Assembly: GCF_000019525.1 (NCBI RefSeq)
Contig: NC_010506.1
Coordinates: 2,170,001-2,234,000 of the forward strand
Direction: 5' to 3'
Length of the DNA stretch: 64,000 nt
Origin: Shewanella woodyi ATCC 51908
Lineage (GTDB): Bacteria > Pseudomonadota > Gammaproteobacteria > Enterobacterales > Shewanellaceae
Below, in pieces: positions 58,631 through 64,000 of this stretch. The translations under genes and the position numbers were made by a program. Each line of letters starts with the position of its first letter. Positions within the stretch are counted from its first letter, which is position 1. Below the pieces are notes generated by a model. It worked only from the letters and a program-made list of their open reading frames with translations, had not been told where the DNA came from and did not search any database.

Positions 58631-61303
58631 ATGGGTAAATCGCTAGTTATTGTCGAATCACCGGCCAAAGCCAAGACTATTAATAAATATCTCGGCAAAG
58701 ATTACATCGTGAAATCGAGTGTGGGTCATATTCGTGACCTACCAACATCCTCCACTGCTGAAGCGAACGTGGCGACTAAAACGCCTGCTGAAGTCAGGAA
58801 GATGTCTCCTGAAGAGAAAGCTATATATAAGAGTAAAAGAGCGAAACAGGCGCTAGTTACTCGTATGGGGGTTGATCCTGAAAATGGCTGGAAGGCCAAG
58901 TACCAGACTCTTCCCGGTAAAGAGAAAGTGGTTAAAGAGTTGCAAGCATTAGCTGCAAGTGCTGACCATATCTTTCTCGCAACCGATTTGGATAGAGAGG
59001 GAGAGGCTATTGCCTGGCATCTTCAAGAGGTGATTGGTGGAGACGCATCTCGTTATCAACGAGTCGTGTTCAACGAGATCACTAAATCCGCTATCCAAGA
59101 TGCTTTTAGTAAACCTGCCACACTTGATACGAATATGGTGAATGCGCAACAAGCGCGCCGTTTCCTTGATCGTGTCGTTGGTTTTATGGTTTCTCCTCTG
59201 CTTTGGAAAAAAGTGGCGAGAGGACTTTCGGCTGGTCGTGTTCAGTCGGTTGCGACTCGTCTAGTGGTTGAGAAAGAGGGTGAGATTAAAGCTTTTGTTC
59301 CTGAGGAGTTTTGGGATATACACGCCAATTTAACAACGCTTGCAAATGACGCGTTGAAGATGGAAGTGGTTAAGTTCCAGGAAAAAGCGTTTAACCCAGT
59401 TAATGAGCTGCAAGCTCAAACGGCTGTGAGTGCTTTATCACAGTCAAGCTTTGTGGTTGCAGCTCGTGAAGATAGGGCAACGTCTAGTAAACCTTCAGCG
59501 CCTTATATCACATCGACATTGCAGCAGGCTGCAAGTACCCGTTTAGGTTTTGGTGTAAAGAAAACCATGATGATGGCTCAACGTCTTTATGAGGCGGGTC
59601 ATATTACCTATATGCGTACAGATTCAACCAACTTGAGTCAGGAAGCGGTAGACAATGTCCGTGAAATGATTGGCAAAGAGTACGGCGATAAATATCTGCC
59701 TGATGCGCCAATCCGTTACGGAAGCAAAGAGGGAGCGCAAGAGGCACACGAAGCTATTCGTCCTTCAGATGTATCCGTTCATGCCGCTGGTATGAAAGAT
59801 ATGGAGCGTGACGCGCAGCGACTTTATGAGTTGATCTGGCGTCAGTTTGTTTCTTGCCAGATGACACCTGCTAAATATGATGCGACTCGTTTAACTGTCA
59901 AAGCGGGTGAATATGAGCTTAAAGCAACGGGTCGAACACTACGTTTTGATGGTTGGACACGAGTTCAAACAGCCGTTAAAAAGAAAAATGAAGAGGATAA
60001 TACCCTGCCAGTCGTGGCTAAAGGTGATGTACTCTCTTTAGAGGAGTTACTGCCTAAGCAGCACTTTACTAAGCCGCCTGCTAGATACAGTGAGGCTTCA
60101 TTAGTTAAAGAGTTAGAAAAGCGCGGTATTGGCCGTCCATCTACCTACGCAACGATTATCTCAACCATACAAGACCGTGGTTATGTAAAAGTTGAAAATC
60201 GCCGTTTCTATGCTGAAAAGATGGGTGAGATTGTCAGTGAAAGTTTGATTGGCAGCTTTAAAGAGCTGATGAGCTACGACTTTACTGCCAGCATGGAGCA
60301 GACCCTTGATGATGTGGCACAGGGTGAGCTCGAGTGGAAAAAAGTGCTTGATGGTTTTTATCAAGACTTGACCAAACAGCTTGATCAAGCAGAGCTTGCA
60401 CCGGAAGAGGGCGGAATGCGCCCGAATGAGATGGTGCTTACAGACATCAAGTGTCCGACTTGTGGCAGACCTATGGGGATCCGAACTGGTACCACAGGGG
60501 TGTTCCTTGGTTGTTCAGGTTATGCGTTGCCGCCTAAAGAGCGCTGCAAAACCACCATGAACCTAACCGCAGGTGAAGAAGCGGTCAGTGAAAATAGTGA
60601 AGATGCAGAAACCGATGCGTTACGTGCTAAACATCGCTGTGGCGTCTGTGGTACAGCCATGGACAGTTATTTAATTGATGAAACTCGTAAGCTTCATGTA
60701 TGTGGTAATAATCCAATCTGTGGTGGCTATGAGGTTGAGTTAGGTCAATTTAAGATCAAGGGCTATGAGGGACCCATCATTGAGTGCGATCGTTGCAGTA
60801 ATGATATGGAGTTGAAAAATGGTCGCTTTGGTAAGTACTTTGGTTGTACTAACTCTGAATGTAAGAATACTCGTAAGCTGCTAAAGAGTGGTGAAGCTGC
60901 GCCGCCAAAGGAAGATCCTATTCATCTTCCTGAGTTAAAATGTACTAAGTCAGATGGCTACTTCGTATTAAGAGATGGTGCTGCCGGTATCTTTATGGCT
61001 GCAAGTACCTTCCCTAAATCACGTGAGACTCGTCCGCCATTAGTTGAAGAACTAGTGAAGTACCGTGAGCTATTATGGCCTAAATATGCTTATTTAGCCG
61101 ATGCTCCGGTTGAAGATGATGATGGTAACAAGTCTACGGTGCGCTTTAGTCGCAAGACCAAGGAGCAGTACGTTGCAACAGAGGTTGATGGAAAAGCGAC
61201 TGGCTGGACATCAAAATTTGTTGATGGCAAATGGGTGACTGAATCTAAAAAGAAAGCCAAGCCTAAAGCGAAACCTAAAGCTAAGGCGAAAGCCAAGAGC
61301 TAA
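58631..61303 (+). CDS. topA: DNA topoisomerase I (type IA)
   Basis: 890 residues from ATG 58631 ([20 protein letters not shown]); the frame is open from 58583. The Toprim domain includes [16 protein letters not shown], and the DNA-cleaving tyrosine is in [12 protein letters not shown]. The C-terminal region has three zinc-ribbon modules with [18 protein letters not shown] and CDRCSNDME. It ends in a Lys-rich tail ([14 protein letters not shown]). It relaxes negative supercoils. It sits upstream of cysB, as in E. coli. Confidence 0.96.
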   Translation: MGKSLVIVESPAKAKTINKYLGKDYIVKSSVGHIRDLPTSSTAEANVATKTPAEVRKMSPEEKAIYKSKRAKQALVTRMGVDPENGWKAKYQTLPGKEKVVKELQALAASADHIFLATDLDREGEAIAWHLQEVIGGDASRYQRVVFNEITKSAIQDAFSKPATLDTNMVNAQQARRFLDRVVGFMVSPLLWKKVARGLSAGRVQSVATRLVVEKEGEIKAFVPEEFWDIHANLTTLANDALKMEVVKFQEKAFNPVNELQAQTAVSALSQSSFVVAAREDRATSSKPSAPYITSTLQQAASTRLGFGVKKTMMMAQRLYEAGHITYMRTDSTNLSQEAVDNVREMIGKEYGDKYLPDAPIRYGSKEGAQEAHEAIRPSDVSVHAAGMKDMERDAQRLYELIWRQFVSCQMTPAKYDATRLTVKAGEYELKATGRTLRFDGWTRVQTAVKKKNEEDNTLPVVAKGDVLSLEELLPKQHFTKPPARYSEASLVKELEKRGIGRPSTYATIISTIQDRGYVKVENRRFYAEKMGEIVSESLIGSFKELMSYDFTASMEQTLDDVAQGELEWKKVLDGFYQDLTKQLDQAELAPEEGGMRPNEMVLTDIKCPTCGRPMGIRTGTTGVFLGCSGYALPPKERCKTTMNLTAGEEAVSENSEDAETDALRAKHRCGVCGTAMDSYLIDETRKLHVCGNNPICGGYEVELGQFKIKGYEGPIIECDRCSNDMELKNGRFGKYFGCTNSECKNTRKLLKSGEAAPPKEDPIHLPELKCTKSDGYFVLRDGAAGIFMAASTFPKSRETRPPLVEELVKYRELLWPKYAYLADAPVEDDDGNKSTVRFSRKTKEQYVATEVDGKATGWTSKFVDGKWVTESKKKAKPKAKPKAKAKAKS

Positions 61304-61334
61304 TAGAGGGGGAACACTCCTATTTTAGCCCTAT

Positions 61335-61363
61335 AAAGCCTCGATAGTTTTCGGGGCTTTTTT
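61335..61363 (+). terminator. Rho-independent terminator after topA
   Basis: AAAGCCTCG and CGGGGCTTT pair with one G-U around ATAGTTTT, followed by T residues. Confidence 0.82.
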
Positions 61364-61525
61364 ATGTCCTTTACTTCAGTCCTTAGTATACCAACTAACC
61401 TCTGAGTGGATGCTACTTGCTATACCTCAAGAGAAAGTGACGCTCTGTTCGGTTACCATTTTGCTTGGCAGCCTTGGGTTGGTGGAAAAGAAGTATGAGT
61501 GATTATTGGATACAAAAATTAGGTA

Positions 61526-61553
61526 TAAAAAAACCAGCGATTACGCTGGTTTT
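61526..61553 (-). terminator. Rho-independent terminator of the minus-strand gene before cysB
   Basis: AAACCAGCG and CGCTGGTTT flank a four-base loop, with a T-run on the minus strand. Confidence 0.85.
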
Positions 61554-61567
61554 AAAAATAAGTGAAA

Positions 61568-62341
61568 TCACCACTTCTTCTTGGGCTGGAACAGGACGTC
61601 GATATCCTCCTCCTCTTTATTATTTTGCACCACAGGTGCAGCTTCTTTTTGCGCGCCCATCACTTCATCTAACATGGCTTTTGCTTCATCGACCTTACGA
61701 CCAATAAAGGGATCGTTGGGCGTCTGCGCCTTAATAGCATGCAAGGTTGACAGTGCCTTAGTGACCATCTGTTTTGCTGAGCCATATTGTTTAGTCGCAC
61801 AAGCCGCTCTAGCTCTAGAAAGCATTGAGTCGACGTTAATGCGTAACTGAAGGCTATCAATTCTAGCTTCCTCTTCAGAAAAGGTTGTTGTGTCGACTTT
61901 CCCTTTATTATGCTCAGCTCTTAAAATAGCCTTAAGTTTCTTTAATACCTTAACTAAATCTAGTATCTGTTTGTCATTGTCCGGTAGCCTGAACCCCTCA
62001 ATTGGCGGAGAGTTTTTGGGGTTTGAACTCATGGTGGTAACCTGTGAGCTAATATCATTTAGGCGACGTTCATAATCAGGTGCTTGGTTGCCTGCTATGC
62101 TTTTTGCGTGTTTCAGGGCGTCCTGCACACGTTTATAAAGCACCAATACAATTTGAGAAGAGCAGGGAAACATTCCTGTGAGAGAGAGAATCTCCTCGGT
62201 CTCGTCAATAATGGCCCGCTGTCTGGCTAATTCAGCTCTGCGCTCAGCTTCCGCCTTCTCTTTTTGTTGTTGTACAACATTAACTCCGATAACAAGAAAT
62301 AAGAGAGCACCAATAAGGACCAGAACCAAAGTAAATATCAT
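61568..62341 (-). CDS. Membrane-anchored coiled-coil protein of unknown function
   Basis: 257 residues. One N-terminal transmembrane helix (MIFTLVLVLIGALLFLVIGV) is followed by a charged coiled-coil segment (QQQKEKAEAERRAELARQR) and a mostly helical soluble domain. The C-terminus is acidic then basic (EEEDIDVLFQPKKKW). The middle contains repeat-like helices that could form a TPR-type scaffold. I do not recognise it. It is divergent from cysB, with its own terminator, so the neighbourhood does not indicate a function. Confidence 0.75.
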   Translation of the reverse strand: MIFTLVLVLIGALLFLVIGVNVVQQQKEKAEAERRAELARQRAIIDETEEILSLTGMFPCSSQIVLVLYKRVQDALKHAKSIAGNQAPDYERRLNDISSQVTTMSSNPKNSPPIEGFRLPDNDKQILDLVKVLKKLKAILRAEHNKGKVDTTTFSEEEARIDSLQLRINVDSMLSRARAACATKQYGSAKQMVTKALSTLHAIKAQTPNDPFIGRKVDEAKAMLDEVMGAQKEAAPVVQNNKEEEDIDVLFQPKKKW

Positions 62342-62564
62342 AGGTCTACCATCAATTAAGCAATTCTTTTAATGCTACTATAAATCAACAGTCTAGCATA
62401 GTTATCTTAGCTTAGGATTTTGCTAATGTCGTGTGATTCTCGTGAACTCTATGTTATATTCCATATTGATTTAATTTTTAGCATGAACTATAACTAATTC
62501 TTATAATTAATTAAGCGTATAGATTAAAACCTAAGCAATGACTTGAGGTTAAATTGAAGGATAA

Positions 62565-63542
<978 letters not shown>

Positions 63543-63561
63543 CTTTATTTTTGTCGAACAT

Positions 63562-63589
63562 AAAAAACTCGCCTTTTGGCGAGTTTTTT
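63562..63589. terminator. Bidirectional terminator between cysB and the serine dehydratase gene
   Basis: AAAAAACTCGCC, loop TTTT, GGCGAGTTTTTT: symmetrical hairpin with tracts on both sides. Confidence 0.92.
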
Positions 63590-63610
63590 GTTTGTGCTAT
63601 CAGTGATGCA

Positions 63611-64000
63611 TTAACACTCTACGATATTAACGGCCAAACCACCTTTAGCGGTTTCTTTATACTTGCTGCGCATATCCTTGCCTGTATCCATCATGGTTTT
63701 GATCACTTTATCTAGGGATACTTTGTGGTTTCCATCTCCGTGCAGTGCCATTCTGGAAGCGTTAATGGCCTTGACGGCGCCCATAGCATTACGCTCTATG
63801 CAGGGAACCTGTACTAGACCGCCAACAGGGTCGCAGGTTAAGCCTAAGTTATGCTCCATGCCAATCTCAGCTGCATTTTCAACATGCTCAATGGTACCGC
63901 CCATGATCTCTGTTAGGGCTCCTGCAGCCATAGAGCAAGCTACGCCAACTTCACCTTGGCAACCGACTTCTGCACCGGATATAGATGCATTCTTCTTATA
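63611..64000 (-). CDS. sdaA: L-serine dehydratase (Fe-S type), C-terminal part
   Basis: The frame is open to the window edge, so only the last 129 residues are seen. Cysteines expected to hold the [4Fe-4S] cluster appear in [19 protein letters not shown] and VQVPCIERN. The protein ends in Cys (NIVEC), which in this family can fold back into the active site as a tail-in-mouth inhibitor. The enzyme deaminates serine to pyruvate. Whether it is SdaA or SdaB cannot be decided from this part alone. Confidence 0.88.
   Translation of the reverse strand, partial: YKKNASISGAEVGCQGEVGVACSMAAGALTEIMGGTIEHVENAAEIGMEHNLGLTCDPVGGLVQVPCIERNAMGAVKAINASRMALHGDGNHKVSLDKVIKTMMDTGKDMRSKYKETAKGGLAVNIVEC

Overview
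The window looks like chromosomal DNA of a marine Shewanella-type gammaproteobacterium. This is inferred from gene content and order: queA-tgt-yajC-secD-secF, suhB/trmJ-cysE-isc-hsc-fdx, apt-dnaX-ybaB-recR-htpG-cnoX-adk-gsk and topA next to cysB. Protein sequences are close to E. coli-type orthologues, DNA is low-to-moderate in GC, and two small inverted-repeat elements sit in intergenic DNA. No rRNA, tRNA, CRISPR array, prophage or transposase gene was recognised.

Layout. 0-11 kb is mixed: the tail of a DEAD-box helicase, a MITE-like repeat, a dual-specificity-type phosphatase, a CheV coupling protein, the SstT Ser/Thr transporter, a Tat-exported GH109-type oxidoreductase/glycosidase, RluA, a periplasmic arylsulfate sulfotransferase, AcpH, and a small ORF that runs into a second MITE-like repeat. 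10-16 kb is the queuosine and Sec block, where tgt carries an apparent one-base deletion and the end of secF is followed by 95-bp tandem duplications. 16-25 kb holds DUF2007 and rhodanese proteins, a siroheme-type dehydrogenase, YaeQ, a linked btsS-btsR-CstA/BtsT pyruvate-sensing and transport unit with a recognisable BtsR site, YecH, a ParA/ribbon-helix-helix/PilZ cluster and PsiE. 25-34 kb is suhB, trmJ, cysE and the iscRSUA-hscBA-fdx operon with tandem IscR type 1 sites, then iscX and ndk. 34-39 kb has a large TonB-dependent receptor behind an AT-rich leader, a DksA/TraR-like zinc-finger protein and DusC.

39.6-41.8 kb holds the most unusual system: a secreted precursor with six EGKCGEGKCG-type repeats (12 Cys), an MNIO/DUF692 maturase and a DUF2063 partner. 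This is an HvfABC/bufferin-type copper-binding RiPP locus. It has a hairpin after the precursor gene and, downstream, a 39-residue membrane peptide gene with an FNR-type palindrome. 42-53 kb is DNA replication, repair and chaperone housekeeping. Here dnaX carries a complete-looking -1 frameshift cassette inside a very long acidic linker, and htpG has a textbook sigma-32 promoter. 53-64 kb has a GltP-type symporter, an Ig-like-repeat lipoprotein, AstB, TopA, a coiled-coil membrane protein, CysB and the 3' end of an L-serine dehydratase gene.

Several units appear self-regulated: IscR on isc, BtsSR on the adjacent transporter, sigma-32 on htpG, CRP on psiE. All calls are from reading the sequence; no database search was run.
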